64,000 nucleotides of DNA, from NCBI RefSeq assembly GCF_900096975.1, contig NZ_FMYQ01000016.1, positions 62,001 to 126,000 of the forward strand, read 5' to 3'. This DNA is from Paraburkholderia lycopersici (GTDB taxonomy: Bacteria; Pseudomonadota; Gammaproteobacteria; Burkholderiales; Burkholderiaceae). The position numbers and the translations under genes were made by a program. The notes below the pieces were generated by a model, which saw only the letters and a program-made list of their open reading frames with translations, did no database searches and had not been told where the DNA came from. Of the stretch, positions 43,664-53,887 are shown in pieces (position 1 is the first letter of the stretch; every line of letters begins with the position of its first letter).

Positions 43664-44251
43664 TCACTGGATGTCGGAGGCGCTGACACCGTCAGGCAAC
43701 GCCTGCGGCAGCCACGCCTGTCCGGAGAAGGCGCCCATGTGGCCGCCCGAATGCACGACGAGTCCCGAGCCCTCGACCACGCCCGGCCCGCGCACGAGGC
43801 CGGCGGCGTGGCTCGCCTTCACCCCGGCCACGTATTGCGGAAAGTACCCGCCGAGCAGCGTGGCGAGATTGGGCGGCTGCGGGCCATTCCAGGCGACGCC
43901 GAACACGGTGCCGGCCGCCGAGAGATACTCGCGCACGACCGTGCCGTTGGCGAGCGTGGTTTGCTGGACGGTGTAGGCGGAGGTCGCGGCAGCGCCGGAA
44001 GCCGCGCCTTGCACGGCCTGGCGCGCGACCACAGAGGCGTTGCCCGGCGTTGCAGCCGCGGCGGCGGCCGGGCTCAGCGTGCTGACGCTCGCGCCCGAAG
44101 GAGTAGGCATCGGCGCACCGCCGAGCGCGGCGCTGACCTGCCGCGCGGCGAACAGCGCGCAAAGGAGTGCCGCGCGGAACGCGTAGCGGAGTACGGCGCG
44201 GCGCGCGAATGCGCGCCCGGCCTTGCCAGTGAACGGTGGATACGGATACAA
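43664..44251 (-). CDS. DUF2844 secreted protein
   Basis: 195 residues with an N-terminal signal peptide (cleavage near AARQVSA, residue 41), then ALGGAPMPTPSG and a conserved domain with TLANGTVVREYLSAAGTVFGVAW (part) and LATLLGGYFPQYVAG, typical of DUF2844 proteins. TTG start at 44251 supported by a strong GGGAGGGG ribosome site. Ends 17 bases before the DUF3443 start, so the two are one operon. No enzymatic motif is visible. Exported partner, substrate or propeptide-like regulator of the DUF3443 protein are all possible. Confidence 0.8.
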   Translation of the reverse strand: MYPYPPFTGKAGRAFARRAVLRYAFRAALLCALFAARQVSAALGGAPMPTPSGASVSTLSPAAAAAATPGNASVVARQAVQGAASGAAATSAYTVQQTTLANGTVVREYLSAAGTVFGVAWNGPQPPNLATLLGGYFPQYVAGVKASHAAGLVRGPGVVEGSGLVVHSGGHMGAFSGQAWLPQALPDGVSASDIQ

Positions 44252-44364
44252 GACTGCCCCTCCCTCTTTCGGCGGCGCGTCGCGCCATGCGCTGTCGGGC
44301 CGCGCGGGAACGTCGCGGCGGGGCGAAGCAGCGGGACGGGCAACGGCCCGGTATGCTTCGATGC

Positions 44365-44390
44365 ACCGCCGCCACGCTCGCTGCGGCGGT
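44365..44390. other. GC-rich hairpin between cheZ and the DUF2844 gene
   Basis: ACCGCCGC-CACGCTCGCT-GCGGCGGT, eight-pair perfect stem. There is no T-tract on the minus strand, so it may reduce read-through from cheZ into the DUF2844/DUF3443 pair but is not a standard terminator. Confidence 0.35.
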
Positions 44391-44469
44391 ACACGAAGGA
44401 ATGAGCACTAGTATGCCCGCCCTGGATTACAGGCGGCAGTTAGCTGAATGGCCAGCCGCTCGTGCGCGC

Positions 44470-45273
44470 TCAGAAGCCGAGGCTCGCGAGCAGGTCGTCG
44501 ACCTGCGCCTGGTCCTGCACGACGTCGGTCTTGCCTTCCGGATTGATCTGCGGGCCGTTGAGCAGGCTTTCGGGGCTCCCCGTGCTGCTCTGGGTTTCGG
44601 CGAGCGCCGCCGCCGTCGCCGCGAACTGCTCGCGCCGCTCCGGCGCGATGTTCTCGACCAGCACGGTCAGCAACTGCTGCTCGATCAGATAGACCACATC
44701 CATGATCTTCTTGATTACCTGGCCCGTCAGGTCCTGGAAGTCCTGCGCGAGCATGATTTCGAGCAGTTGCTGGTTGGTCGCCGCCGTGACTTGCGGCACG
44801 CCGTCGAGGAAGGTGCGCGTATCGCCCATCAACTGGCGCACTTCCTCGCGGCCGATTGGCGCGTCGTACCAGGTCGACCAGCGGTTCGCCAGCTCCTTCG
44901 CGTCGCGCTCGAGCGTTTCCTGCAGCGGCTTGGCGATGTCGATCGACGTAAGCACGCGCTCCGCGGCCTGCTCGGTCATGTTCGCGACATAGCGCAGCCG
45001 GTCGCGCGCGTCGGGCACGGCCTCGGCGGCGCGCTCGACGTGCTTGTCGAGGCCGAGCTCGCGCATCGAGTCGCGCAGGCTGCGCGTAAGCTGGCCGATG
45101 CGCGCGAGGATGCGGTCCGTCGCGAGTTCGCCGGCCTCGCCCGCGGCCGGCGCGGCGGCATCGAACGGCACGGGCGGCGTGAACTCGGGCGGCTGGGCGA
45201 GCGGCGCGGCGCTTTCGCTTTCCGGCCATTCGCCGCACGGCGCGCCGGACTGCGCACTGATGGGCTCGTTCAC
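44470..45273 (-). CDS. cheZ: CheY phosphatase CheZ
   Basis: 267 residues, longer than E. coli CheZ (214) through an Ala/Pro-rich N-terminus. CheZ dephosphorylates CheY-P. The catalytic segment LAQDFQDLTGQVIKKIMD has D181 and Q185 in the positions of E. coli D143 and Q147. The CheY-docking C-terminal helix DQAQVDDLLASLGF is intact. GTG start at 45273, one base after the cheY stop, with GGGGAG upstream. Confidence 0.95.
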   Translation of the reverse strand: MNEPISAQSGAPCGEWPESESAAPLAQPPEFTPPVPFDAAAPAAGEAGELATDRILARIGQLTRSLRDSMRELGLDKHVERAAEAVPDARDRLRYVANMTEQAAERVLTSIDIAKPLQETLERDAKELANRWSTWYDAPIGREEVRQLMGDTRTFLDGVPQVTAATNQQLLEIMLAQDFQDLTGQVIKKIMDVVYLIEQQLLTVLVENIAPERREQFAATAAALAETQSSTGSPESLLNGPQINPEGKTDVVQDQAQVDDLLASLGF

Positions 45274-45274
45274 G

Positions 45275-45670
45275 TCAGCTCCCCGTCTTGGCCATCTTCT
45301 CGAGAATCTTGTTGAGCTTCTCGTCGAGCGTCGCCGCCGTGAACGGCTTCACCACGTAGCCGCTCGCGCCAGCCTGCGCCGCCGCGATGATGTTCTCCTT
45401 CTTCGACTCGGCCGTGACCATCAGCACGGGCAGATGCGAGAGATTCGCGTCGGCGCGGATCTCCTTGAGCATCGCGAGGCCGTCGAGGTTCGGCATGTTC
45501 CAGTCGGAGATCACGAACTCGTAGCTGCCGCCGCGCAGGCGCGCGAGGCCCGCGGCGCCGTCCTCGGCCTCGTCGACGTTCGAGTAGCCCAGTTCCTTGA
45601 GCAGGTTGCGGACGATCCGGCGCATCGTCGGAAAGTCGTCCACCACCAGAATCTTCATTCCCTTATCCAT
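45275..45670 (-). CDS. cheY: Chemotaxis response regulator CheY
   Basis: 131 residues, single receiver domain. Phosphorylated CheY binds FliM and changes motor direction. D11/D12 acidic pocket, phospho-acceptor D56 in ISDWNMPN, T86 and K108 (VVKPF) are all present, and the sequence [14 protein letters not shown] is typical of true CheY. Start ATG at 45670. Confidence 0.97.
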   Translation of the reverse strand: MDKGMKILVVDDFPTMRRIVRNLLKELGYSNVDEAEDGAAGLARLRGGSYEFVISDWNMPNLDGLAMLKEIRADANLSHLPVLMVTAESKKENIIAAAQAGASGYVVKPFTAATLDEKLNKILEKMAKTGS

Positions 45671-45800
45671 CTCGTTCCATTCCTCCAGGCGAAAACCCGG
45701 GCAATTATCCAGAGAAGCGCACTGCCTATCCAGATAAATTAATCGCGAGCGATCGTGCAAGCGCGAGCCGCCGGCACGACATCCCGATATTGGTCGTCAA

Positions 45801-46931
45801 TCAAACGCGCTGGACCCGGTCGCCCATCGAGGCGAGGCGGGCCATCACGCGCCGGCTCATGTCCGGGAGCGAGGCGATCTCGTCGGCGGCGCCGAGCGCA
45901 ATCGCCTCGCGCGGCATGCCGAACACGATGCAGCTCGCCTCGTCCTGCGCGAGCGTGTACGCACCGGCCTGGCGCATTTCGAGCAGCCCGGCCGCGCCGT
46001 CGCGGCCCATGCCCGTGAGAATCACGCCGATGGCGTTCTTGCCTGCGTGCAGCGCCGCCGAGTGAAACAGCACGTCGACCGACGGACGATGCCGGTTCAC
46101 CGGCGGGTCGTCGGACAGATGCGCGATGTAGTTCGCCCCGCTTCGAGCGAGCAAGAGGTGTGCGTGGCCCGGCGCGATGTAGGCGTGGCCGGGCAGCACG
46201 CGCTCGCCGTGTTCCGCTTCCTTGACGGCGATGCGGCACAGCCCGTTCAGGCGCTGCGCGAACGACTTCGTGAAACCGGGCGGCATGTGCTGCGCGATGA
46301 GCACCGCGGGCGCGTCGGGCGGCAGCGGCTGCAGCACTTCGCGAATCGCCTCGGTGCCGCCCGTCGACGCGCCGATGATGACCAGCTTCTCGGTCGAGAC
46401 GAGCGGATTGTTGAGCATCGGCGCCGGGTTCGCGGCGGGCGCGGCGGCATGGCCGTGCGCGCCGTGTGCGTGGCCGGCCGCGCCCCCCGCCGGAGCGACC
46501 GGCGCATGGTGGGCGCGCACGCGGGCGCGCGCGGCGGCGCGCACCTTGTCGGCTAGCTTTTCCGAGTATTCGAGCATGCCGTCGCGAATGCCGACTTTGG
46601 GCTTCGTCACGAAGTCGACGGCGCCCAGTTCGAGCGCGCGCAGCGTGATTTCGTTGCCGCGCTCGGTCAGCGACGACACCATCACGACCGGCATGGGCCG
46701 CAGGCGCATGAGCTTCTCGAGGAAGTCGAGGCCGTCCATGCGCGGCATTTCCACGTCGAGCGTGAGCACGTCGGGGTTGTGCTGCTTGATGAGCTCGCGC
46801 GCGACGAGCGGATCGGGCGCGGTGGCGACGACCGTCATGTCGGGCTGGCTGTTGATGATTTCCGTCATCAGACTGCGGATCAGCGCCGAATCGTCGACGC
46901 AGAGAACCTTGATTTTTTGCACAGCGTTCAC
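45801..46931 (-). CDS. cheB: Chemotaxis protein-glutamate methylesterase CheB
   Basis: 376 residues. Receiver domain (D59 in [11 protein letters not shown]) joined by a His/Ala-rich linker (HGAHGHAAA) to the methylesterase domain with the catalytic triad segments [11 protein letters not shown] (Ser), AQHMPPGFT (His) and TGMGRDGA (Asp). It removes methyl groups from receptor glutamates. GTG 46931 overlaps the cheD stop (GTGA); a GTG at 46922 is an alternative start with better spacing to GGAGG. Confidence 0.96.
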   Translation of the reverse strand: MNAVQKIKVLCVDDSALIRSLMTEIINSQPDMTVVATAPDPLVARELIKQHNPDVLTLDVEMPRMDGLDFLEKLMRLRPMPVVMVSSLTERGNEITLRALELGAVDFVTKPKVGIRDGMLEYSEKLADKVRAAARARVRAHHAPVAPAGGAAGHAHGAHGHAAAPAANPAPMLNNPLVSTEKLVIIGASTGGTEAIREVLQPLPPDAPAVLIAQHMPPGFTKSFAQRLNGLCRIAVKEAEHGERVLPGHAYIAPGHAHLLLARSGANYIAHLSDDPPVNRHRPSVDVLFHSAALHAGKNAIGVILTGMGRDGAAGLLEMRQAGAYTLAQDEASCIVFGMPREAIALGAADEIASLPDMSRRVMARLASMGDRVQRV

Positions 46932-47728
46932 GCCTCCTCTACTGTCCTGGCGTTGTCTTGACCGGGTGGGCGCAGCGCGGACGGCACGCTCGAACCGAAC
47001 AGCTCGATGCGGCCGCGCGCGGGCTGCGGCTGGGATTGGGAAATCTGGGCCGCCTGGGCGGGCTGCGCCGCCGCGCCGGAGCGCGCCGCGCTGCCGAGCC
47101 CGAACAGCTCGACGCGCGCCCGCGCCCGCGCGAGCCGTTCGGCGCGCGCTTCGGCCGTTTGCGCGGCGAGCTGGCGCTCGCGCTCCGCCACGCTCGCGTC
47201 CTGGGAAAGGCGCAGCTTCTTCACCATGACCTGGCCCGTGCGCGGCAGGAACGCCACCTTGCGCGGATGCGAACCCTGCAGGTCCTCCGCCACGATGCGG
47301 ATGTTTTCCGTCGCGAGGTAGCGGCGCACGAACGCCGCGTTGCGGTCGCCGATGTTCATCGTCGTCATGCCCGCGAGCACCGCCGCGCCGCCGAACACCT
47401 TGGCCTCGAAGCGCTCGCGGCGCCCGCCCGCCTTGATGAGCTCGTTGATGAGCACTTCCATCGCGTAGGCGCCGTAGCGCATCGAGTCGGAAGTGGCGGC
47501 GAGCGCATGGGACGAGTCCGCGCCGTCGTCGGGCAGCATGAAGTGATTCATGCCGCCGATGCCGGCCGCGCGGTCCTGGATGCAGGCGGCCACGCACGAG
47601 CCGAGCACGGTCATGAGCACCATGTCCTCGCTCGTCGTGTAGAACTCGTTGGGCAGGAGCTTCACGCCGGGGCGCTGGAAATACGTGTCGAAGTAGAGAT
47701 TCGTCGCGATCGGGAGGCGTGCGCTCAT
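46928..47728 (-). CDS. cheD: Chemoreceptor glutamine deamidase CheD
   Basis: 266 residues. The CheD domain covers the first 170: [12 protein letters not shown] contains the catalytic Cys, [10 protein letters not shown] the catalytic His. It deamidates receptor glutamines. The C-terminal 90 residues are an additional Ala/Gln/Arg-rich tail containing ARVELFG and RGRIELFG, a repeated short segment. Overlaps cheR and cheB by four bases each. Confidence 0.94.
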   Translation of the reverse strand: MSARLPIATNLYFDTYFQRPGVKLLPNEFYTTSEDMVLMTVLGSCVAACIQDRAAGIGGMNHFMLPDDGADSSHALAATSDSMRYGAYAMEVLINELIKAGGRRERFEAKVFGGAAVLAGMTTMNIGDRNAAFVRRYLATENIRIVAEDLQGSHPRKVAFLPRTGQVMVKKLRLSQDASVAERERQLAAQTAEARAERLARARARVELFGLGSAARSGAAAQPAQAAQISQSQPQPARGRIELFGSSVPSALRPPGQDNARTVEEA

Positions 47729-48672
47729 GCCGGCACTCCGATTGCGTCGCCGGCGCGGCGCGGCGCCTGGCCCGCGCCGCCGCCGCGCACGAGTTCGTAC
47801 ACGGTCTGGCCGCGCAGCCGGAAGGCCTGCGTGACGTAGGTGAAGTTCTCCGAATGGCCCGCGAAGAGCAGGCCGTCCGGCTTCAGCAGCGGCTCGAAGC
47901 GCGTGAGGACCTGCGACTGGGTCGGCTTGTCGAAGTAGATCATCACGTTGCGGCAGAAGATCGCGTCGAAGGTCGTGCGCAATCCGTAGTCCGCGTCGGT
48001 CAGGTTGAGCTGCTCGAACTTGACCATCGCGCGCAGCTCCGGGCGCACCTTCACGAGCCCGGCGTGCGAGCCTGTGCCCTTGAAAAAGAAGCGCTTGAGG
48101 CGCTCGGGCGACAGGTGCTTCACCTGATCGAACGCGTAGACGCCCGCGTCGGCCTTGGCGAGCACCTGCGTGTCGAGGTCCGTGGCGAGCACGCGCGCTT
48201 CGCGCGCGGCGCGCTCGCCGAGCGCTTCGACGAGCGTCATCGCGATCGAATACGGCTCCTCGCCTGTCGAAGCGGCCGAGCACCACACCGAAACCGGCTG
48301 TGGGCGGCCCTTCACGAAGTCCGCGAGGATCGGGAAGTGATGCGCCTCGCGGAAAAACGCCGTGAGGTTCGTGGTGAGCGCGTTCGTGAACGCTTCCCAC
48401 TCGCTCGCGTCGTGGCTTGCTTCGAGCTGGTCGAGATATTCGCGAAAGCTGTCGAGGCCGAGCGCGCGCAGCCGCCGCGCGAGGCGGCTGTACGCCATGT
48501 CGCGCTTGTGGTCCGAGAGCGAGATGCCCGCGCGGCGGTAAATGAGCGCGCGAATGCGCTCGAAGTCCGCCGACGTGAACTCGAAGTCGCGGCTGGATTC
48601 CCCACCCCCGCCCGCCGCCGCGCCGCGCGCCGCGTCGTCGGCGTCGTGGCGCGAAAGTCGCAGCGCTTTCAT
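47725..48672 (-). CDS. cheR: Chemotaxis protein methyltransferase CheR
   Basis: 315 residues. CheR methylates receptor glutamates using S-adenosylmethionine. N-terminal helical domain ([21 protein letters not shown], in part), then the SAM site [17 protein letters not shown] and [11 protein letters not shown], and GHSENF at the C-terminus. The beta-subdomain that docks on receptor WETF tails is present in the region [12 protein letters not shown]. Confidence 0.96.
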   Translation of the reverse strand: MKALRLSRHDADDAARGAAAGGGGESSRDFEFTSADFERIRALIYRRAGISLSDHKRDMAYSRLARRLRALGLDSFREYLDQLEASHDASEWEAFTNALTTNLTAFFREAHHFPILADFVKGRPQPVSVWCSAASTGEEPYSIAMTLVEALGERAAREARVLATDLDTQVLAKADAGVYAFDQVKHLSPERLKRFFFKGTGSHAGLVKVRPELRAMVKFEQLNLTDADYGLRTTFDAIFCRNVMIYFDKPTQSQVLTRFEPLLKPDGLLFAGHSENFTYVTQAFRLRGQTVYELVRGGGAGQAPRRAGDAIGVPA

Positions 48673-48899
48673 GCCGGTGCTCCTTCGCCTTGCGCGCCGC
48701 TCGCTGCATGGGCGGCCCGGACGCCGTTCGCGCGTGCGCCGTGCCTGCCCGCGTGCAATGCGTGCGGCGCACGGACGACCCGGGCGCGCGCCGCCCCGAG
48801 GGCGGCGCGCGGCGGATCATGCCGTTGGGTTGCGCTCATGTGCATTGCCGTTGCTCGTCGTGTTCAGTGCTTCACTGTGCGTCAGTTCGCTGCCGCCGA

Positions 48900-50771
48900 T
48901 CAGAACGTTTCCCAGTCCGAATCATCGGAAGCGGAAGCAACCGGACCCGGATGCGATTCGGCGCGCGCAGGCGCCGCCGCGGGCTTCGCCGCCGGCTTGG
49001 CCGGCGCCTTGGCTACAGGCTTGGCCGGCGGTTGCGCGGCAGCCTCCGCCGACGCCGCGGGCGAAGCCACCGGGACCGCCTTCGCCGACGACGCCACCGA
49101 CGCCACCGACGCCACCGACGCCGACGGCATCGTGCGCTTCGCGGCCGCCGGCGCGCCGGCCGGCGTCACACGCGCCGCGCTTGCGGGCGCCGCGGCGCTC
49201 GCGCCGCGCATCTGCGCGCCGCCCGTGCGCCACGTGCCGAGCACGCTCTGCAGCTGGCGCGTCTGCTCTTCGAGCGATGCCGCCGCGGCGGCCGCCTGCT
49301 CCACGAGCGCCGCGTTTTGCTGCGTGACGGTGTCCATCTGCGTGACCGCGCGGTTGACCTGCTCGATGCCGCCCGACTGCTCCTCGGACGCCGCGCTGAT
49401 CTCGCCCATGATGTCGGTCACGCGGCGCACGGCCTGGAGGATATCCTCCATCGTCGTGCCGGCGCGGCCAACGAGTTGCGAGCCGCTTTGCACCTTCCCG
49501 GCCGCGTCGTTGATGAGCTCCTTGATTTCCTTTGCCGCGCTCGCGCTGCGTTGCGCGAGGCTGCGCACCTCGCCCGCCACCACGGCGAAGCCGCGGCCCT
49601 GCTCGCCCGCGCGCGCCGCTTCCACGGCCGCGTTGAGCGCGAGGATGTTGGTCTGGAACGCGATGCCTTCGATCACGCTGATGATGTCCACGACCTTCGC
49701 CGAGCTCACGGCGATGTCCTGCATCGTGTTCACCACCTCGCCGACCACCTCGCCGCCGCGCGTCGCGATGTCCGACGCGTTGACGGCCAGCTGGCTCGCC
49801 TGGCGCGCGTTCTCGGCGTTCTGGCGCACCGTGCCGGTGAGCTGCTCCATGCTCGACGCGGTTTCCTGCAGCGACGCGGCCTGCTGCTCCGTGCGCTGCG
49901 ACAGGTCGGTGTTGCCCATCGCGATCTCGCGCGCGCCGATGTCGATCGAGCTCGCGCCCGAATTCACGGCGCTCACGAGCGTGACGAGGCTTTCCTGCAT
50001 GCGCTTGACGGCGCCGAAGAGACGTCCGATCTCGTTGTTGCTGTACACGTGCACCGGCTGCGAAAGATCGCCCTGGGCCATGCGCTCGAAGCACGACATG
50101 GCGTCGGCGAGCGGCTGCACGATGAGCCCGCGCAGCGCGAGGCGGATCGCCACCACGAGCATGAGCGCAATCGCGATCACCGCGCCGATCGCCATGCGCA
50201 TGACGGAGATCTTCCCGCGCGCGGTGGCCTCGCGGGCCTGCGCGCCGTCCTGCAGCGCCTGGGCGAGCGGGGCGGCCACGTTGTCGTAATCGACGAACAT
50301 CGGGCTGATCTTCGTGTCGGCGATCGCGTGATAAGCCGCTTGATCGTTTGCGCGCAAGGCCGCGAATTCGGGCTGCACGCCGTCTTGCATGAGCGTCGCG
50401 CGTTTGGCCGCGAGCGCTTCGAGCGTGGCGGCGTCGAGGCCGCCCTTCGGCGCATTCTGGAAGGCCTGCCAGGCTTCGTTCGACTTCCCGAGCAATTCCT
50501 CGGCGCGATCGACGGCCTGCTTCGCCTCGTCGGCCTGGCCCGCCGCCGCGAGCGCGCTGGCGCGATCGACCGCGACGCGCGAACGCAGCAAATACGATGA
50601 CGCGTCGTTGAGCGCGTGCATCGCGACGAGGTCGCCCTGCACGATCTCGCCGAACGAGTCGCTTGCGCGCCCGAGCGCGTAGAGTCCGAGCGAACCGACC
50701 AGTACGGTCAGCGCAACCAGAATGATCCCGACGCCCGTGAGCGTCGTGCGGATCGACCATCTTTGCAGCAT
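48900..50771 (-). CDS. Methyl-accepting chemotaxis protein with C-terminal WETF tether
   Basis: 623 residues. First membrane helix about residues 11-31, periplasmic four-helix-bundle sensor domain, second helix about 191-212, HAMP domain, and a long signalling domain. The hairpin tip is [20 protein letters not shown]. An Ala/Pro-rich linker of about 70 residues leads to the final DDSDWETF, the tether that binds CheR and CheB. It resembles Tsr/Tar receptors in topology; the ligand is not predictable. Lies inside the che operon between cheW and cheR. Confidence 0.95.
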   Translation of the reverse strand: MLQRWSIRTTLTGVGIILVALTVLVGSLGLYALGRASDSFGEIVQGDLVAMHALNDASSYLLRSRVAVDRASALAAAGQADEAKQAVDRAEELLGKSNEAWQAFQNAPKGGLDAATLEALAAKRATLMQDGVQPEFAALRANDQAAYHAIADTKISPMFVDYDNVAAPLAQALQDGAQAREATARGKISVMRMAIGAVIAIALMLVVAIRLALRGLIVQPLADAMSCFERMAQGDLSQPVHVYSNNEIGRLFGAVKRMQESLVTLVSAVNSGASSIDIGAREIAMGNTDLSQRTEQQAASLQETASSMEQLTGTVRQNAENARQASQLAVNASDIATRGGEVVGEVVNTMQDIAVSSAKVVDIISVIEGIAFQTNILALNAAVEAARAGEQGRGFAVVAGEVRSLAQRSASAAKEIKELINDAAGKVQSGSQLVGRAGTTMEDILQAVRRVTDIMGEISAASEEQSGGIEQVNRAVTQMDTVTQQNAALVEQAAAAAASLEEQTRQLQSVLGTWRTGGAQMRGASAAAPASAARVTPAGAPAAAKRTMPSASVASVASVASSAKAVPVASPAASAEAAAQPPAKPVAKAPAKPAAKPAAAPARAESHPGPVASASDDSDWETF

Positions 50772-50955
50772 CTCGTTTGCTCCTGTCCTGTGCGATCGGG
50801 ACGGTTGGACGGCGCGGGCGAACGTCGCCCTGAGCCGTTGCGAGGCGCGGGGAGACGAAGGCGGCTTGCCGCTTCTTGGCGGCGGCTTTCCGCTCTCTCT
50901 CTCACGCCGGCCTTGCGGCCCCCCCGGTTTTCCTTCGTGCGCGCTTCGCAGCGGG

Positions 50956-51495
50956 TTAGACCAGCGCCTCGATCAGCGCCATTTCGCGGCTCGTCATCAG
51001 CTTCTCGATGTCCATCAGGATCAGCATGCGGCCGTCCACGGTGCCGAGACCCGTGAGGTACTCGGTCGTGAGCGTGGCGCCGAATTCGGGCGCGGGCATG
51101 ATCTGGTCCGTCTGCAGCGTGAGCACGTCCGAGACGCCGTCCACCACCATGCCGACCACGCGGTGCGCGACGTTCAGGATGATGACGACCGTCTGATGGT
51201 CGTACTCGACGCGGCCCAGATGGAACTTGATGCGCATGTCGACGATCGGCACGATGATGCCGCGCAGGTTGATGACGCCCTTGATGAACTCGGGCGCGTT
51301 CGCGATGCGCGTCACGCTGTCGTAGCCGCGGATTTCCTGCACCTTGAGGATGTCGATGCCGTACTCTTCCGCGCCGAGGGTGAAGACGAGGAATTCCTGA
51401 CCGCCTGCCTCGGCCTGCTGCGCGTCGCGGCGTTGCGCGCCGGCAAGCGCCGCGCTTTGCGCGCCGCTGCCCTGAATCGATTGGACTTCTGCCAC
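50956..51495 (-). CDS. cheW: Chemotaxis coupling protein CheW
   Basis: 179 residues. CheW links receptors to CheA. The CheW fold is complete: [39 protein letters not shown] and [11 protein letters not shown]. The start GTG at 51495 has AGGGG upstream; an earlier frame start at 51549 would lie directly against cheA and adds non-conserved residues. Confidence 0.96.
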   Translation of the reverse strand: MAEVQSIQGSGAQSAALAGAQRRDAQQAEAGGQEFLVFTLGAEEYGIDILKVQEIRGYDSVTRIANAPEFIKGVINLRGIIVPIVDMRIKFHLGRVEYDHQTVVIILNVAHRVVGMVVDGVSDVLTLQTDQIMPAPEFGATLTTEYLTGLGTVDGRMLILMDIEKLMTSREMALIEALV

Positions 51496-51552
51496 GTTAG
51501 CCCCTGAACGGTTGGGAAATGGTTGGTTGAGTGCGTCCGGACTACACAACGG

Positions 51553-53841
51553 TTACGCGAATTCGGCGAACGCGCCCGAATTCGCGCTCGCGCTCACGCC
51601 GTGCGTGGCGCGCGTCTCGCGGTTGAGCGCGGCCACGTCGACGATCAGCGCGACGCTGCCGTCGCCGAGAATGGTCGCCGCCGAAATGCCGTGCACCTTG
51701 CGATAGTTGGTTTCGAGGTTCTTCACCACGACCTGCTGCTGGCCCACGAGCTCGTCGATCAGCATGGCGAAGCGCCGACCCTCGGTTTCCATGATCGTGA
51801 CGATGCCCTGCGTCGGGTCCGTGCGCGCGCCTTCGACGTTGAACGCCTGGTGCAGCGCGATGAGCGGCAGGTATTCGCCGCGCACGCGCACCACGCGGTC
51901 GCCGTTGGTGACCGTATAGATGTCTTCGTGGCGCGGCTGCAGCGACTCCATCACGAAGTTCAGCGGCAGGATGAAGATTTCGTTGCCGACCTTCACCGAC
52001 ATGCCGTCGAGAATCGCGAGCGTGAGCGGCAGCACGATGCGCGTCGTGGTGCCCTTGCCCGCGTGCGAGGTGATCTCGACGTGGCCGCCCATCGACTGGA
52101 TGTTGCGCTTGACCACGTCCATGCCCACGCCGCGGCCGGAAACGTCCGTCACCTGCTCGGCGGTCGAGAAGCCCGGCATGAAGATGAGGTTCCAGACTTC
52201 GTCGTCGCTCATGGTTTCGCTCACCGGCATGCCCTGCTTGAGCGCCTTCGCGAGGATCTTGTCGCGGCGCAGGCCCGCGCCGTCGTCGCTCACCTCGATC
52301 ACGATGTTGCCGCCATGGTGCGCGGCGGAGAGCACGAGCTGGCCCGTGCCGTCCTTGCCCGCGGCGCGGCGCGCCTCCACGGTTTCGATGCCGTGGTCGA
52401 GCGAGTTGCGCACGAGGTGCGTGAGCGGGTCGATGATGCGCTCGATGAGGCTCTTGTCGAGTTCGGTCGCCTGACCGAAGGTGACAAGCTCGACTTCCTT
52501 CCCGAGCTTCGCCGCGAGATCGCGCACGAGGCGCGGGAAGCGGCTGAAGACGTAATCCATCGGCATCATGCGGATCGACATCACCGCTTCCTGCAGGTCG
52601 CGCGCGTTGCGCTCGAGCTGCGCCATGCCGTTGAAAAGGCGGTCGTGCAGCGCCGGATCGAACGTGCTGGTGGTTTCCGCCAGCATCGCCTGCGTGATGA
52701 CCAGTTCGCCCACGAGATTGATGAGCTGGTCGACCTTTTCCACGCCCACGCGGATCGAGCTGCCTTCGGCCGACGTCGCGCCTGCGGCCGGACGCGCCTT
52801 GCGCTCGCCTTCGGCATGCGCGGGGGCGCTCACGGCGGCGTGCGGCGCTTCGTGTTCGGGATGCGGCGCCGCCGGCACGGGCGCGCTCGTGCTTGCCGCC
52901 GCTGCGGGCGCGGCGGCAGCCGGCGCTGGCGCGGGGGCCGCCGGTGCGGGCGCGGCCGGCATGGTCGCGGCTTCGGGCGCCGCTGCGGCCGGTTGCGCCT
53001 CGGCCTGCGGTGCGGCGCCGCGGCCGATCGAGATCTGCTTCTCGTCGATCACGAAGCAGCACACCGCGATGATGTCGTCGGCGGGCACGTCGGTTTCGAG
53101 CCACAGCGTGAGGTCGTCGCCGGTCTTTACCTGGCCGAGTATGCGGCCGAGGTTGCCGAGTTCCTCGACGAGCAGGTCCTGGTCCTTCGCGTCCACGGCG
53201 CGCAACGTGACGCGCAGATGCGGACCTTCGCCGCCTGCTTCGCCGCCGGCTTGCGCGGACGCGCCCGCAGCTTCCATCGCCTCGTTCACGACGTGCTCGG
53301 GCGTACCCTGACCCGCGGCGCCGAGCGTGCTGTGCGCTTCGAAAGCGGCGTCGAGGTCCGCTTCCGAATCGCCGGCGGGAGCGGGTGCGGCCGCAGCGGG
53401 AGCGGGAGCGGGTGCGGGTGCCGCAGCGGCTTCGGGCGCGGGCAGGCCGCGGCTTTCCGCATAGAGGTGCTCGAGCTTCGCGCGCACGGCGGCCGCGGCC
53501 GCCGCGTCGGGCTCCGCGCTCGCGCGGTAGGCGGCGAGCTGGTCGGAGAGCACGTCCTTCGTTTCGAGGAACGTGTCGATCATGTCCTTGCGCAGCACGA
53601 GCTCGTTGTTGCGCGCGCGGTCGAGCAGCGATTCGAGGATGTGGGTCGTCTCGGTCAAGGCCGTGAAGCCGAACGTCGCCGCGCCGCCCTTGATCGAGTG
53701 CGCCGCGCGGAAGATCGCCGCGAGATCCTCGGGGTCCGGGCGGCCCACGTTCAGGTTCAGGAGAAGCTGCTCCATCTGCGCGAGCAGCTCGTCCGCCTCG
53801 TCGAAAAACGTCTGATAGAACTGAGTGATGTCGAGAGTCAT
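51553..53841 (-). CDS. cheA: Chemotaxis sensor kinase CheA
   Basis: 762 residues. HPt domain with phospho-acceptor H48 (RAAHSIKGGAATF), a long Ala/Pro linker holding the CheY-binding P2 region, dimerisation domain (VEKVDQLINLVGELVI), ATPase motifs LVRNSLDHGIET (N box), VSDDGAGL (G1) and DVSGRGVGMDVV (G2), and a CheW-like C-terminal domain (GDGSVALIVDV). Full-length and apparently active. Confidence 0.97.
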   Translation of the reverse strand: MTLDITQFYQTFFDEADELLAQMEQLLLNLNVGRPDPEDLAAIFRAAHSIKGGAATFGFTALTETTHILESLLDRARNNELVLRKDMIDTFLETKDVLSDQLAAYRASAEPDAAAAAAVRAKLEHLYAESRGLPAPEAAAAPAPAPAPAAAAPAPAGDSEADLDAAFEAHSTLGAAGQGTPEHVVNEAMEAAGASAQAGGEAGGEGPHLRVTLRAVDAKDQDLLVEELGNLGRILGQVKTGDDLTLWLETDVPADDIIAVCCFVIDEKQISIGRGAAPQAEAQPAAAAPEAATMPAAPAPAAPAPAPAAAAPAAAASTSAPVPAAPHPEHEAPHAAVSAPAHAEGERKARPAAGATSAEGSSIRVGVEKVDQLINLVGELVITQAMLAETTSTFDPALHDRLFNGMAQLERNARDLQEAVMSIRMMPMDYVFSRFPRLVRDLAAKLGKEVELVTFGQATELDKSLIERIIDPLTHLVRNSLDHGIETVEARRAAGKDGTGQLVLSAAHHGGNIVIEVSDDGAGLRRDKILAKALKQGMPVSETMSDDEVWNLIFMPGFSTAEQVTDVSGRGVGMDVVKRNIQSMGGHVEITSHAGKGTTTRIVLPLTLAILDGMSVKVGNEIFILPLNFVMESLQPRHEDIYTVTNGDRVVRVRGEYLPLIALHQAFNVEGARTDPTQGIVTIMETEGRRFAMLIDELVGQQQVVVKNLETNYRKVHGISAATILGDGSVALIVDVAALNRETRATHGVSASANSGAFAEFA

Positions 53842-53887
53842 TGCTCTTTCACCGCGTTAAATGCCGGGTTGGACGCCGCGCGGCGCC

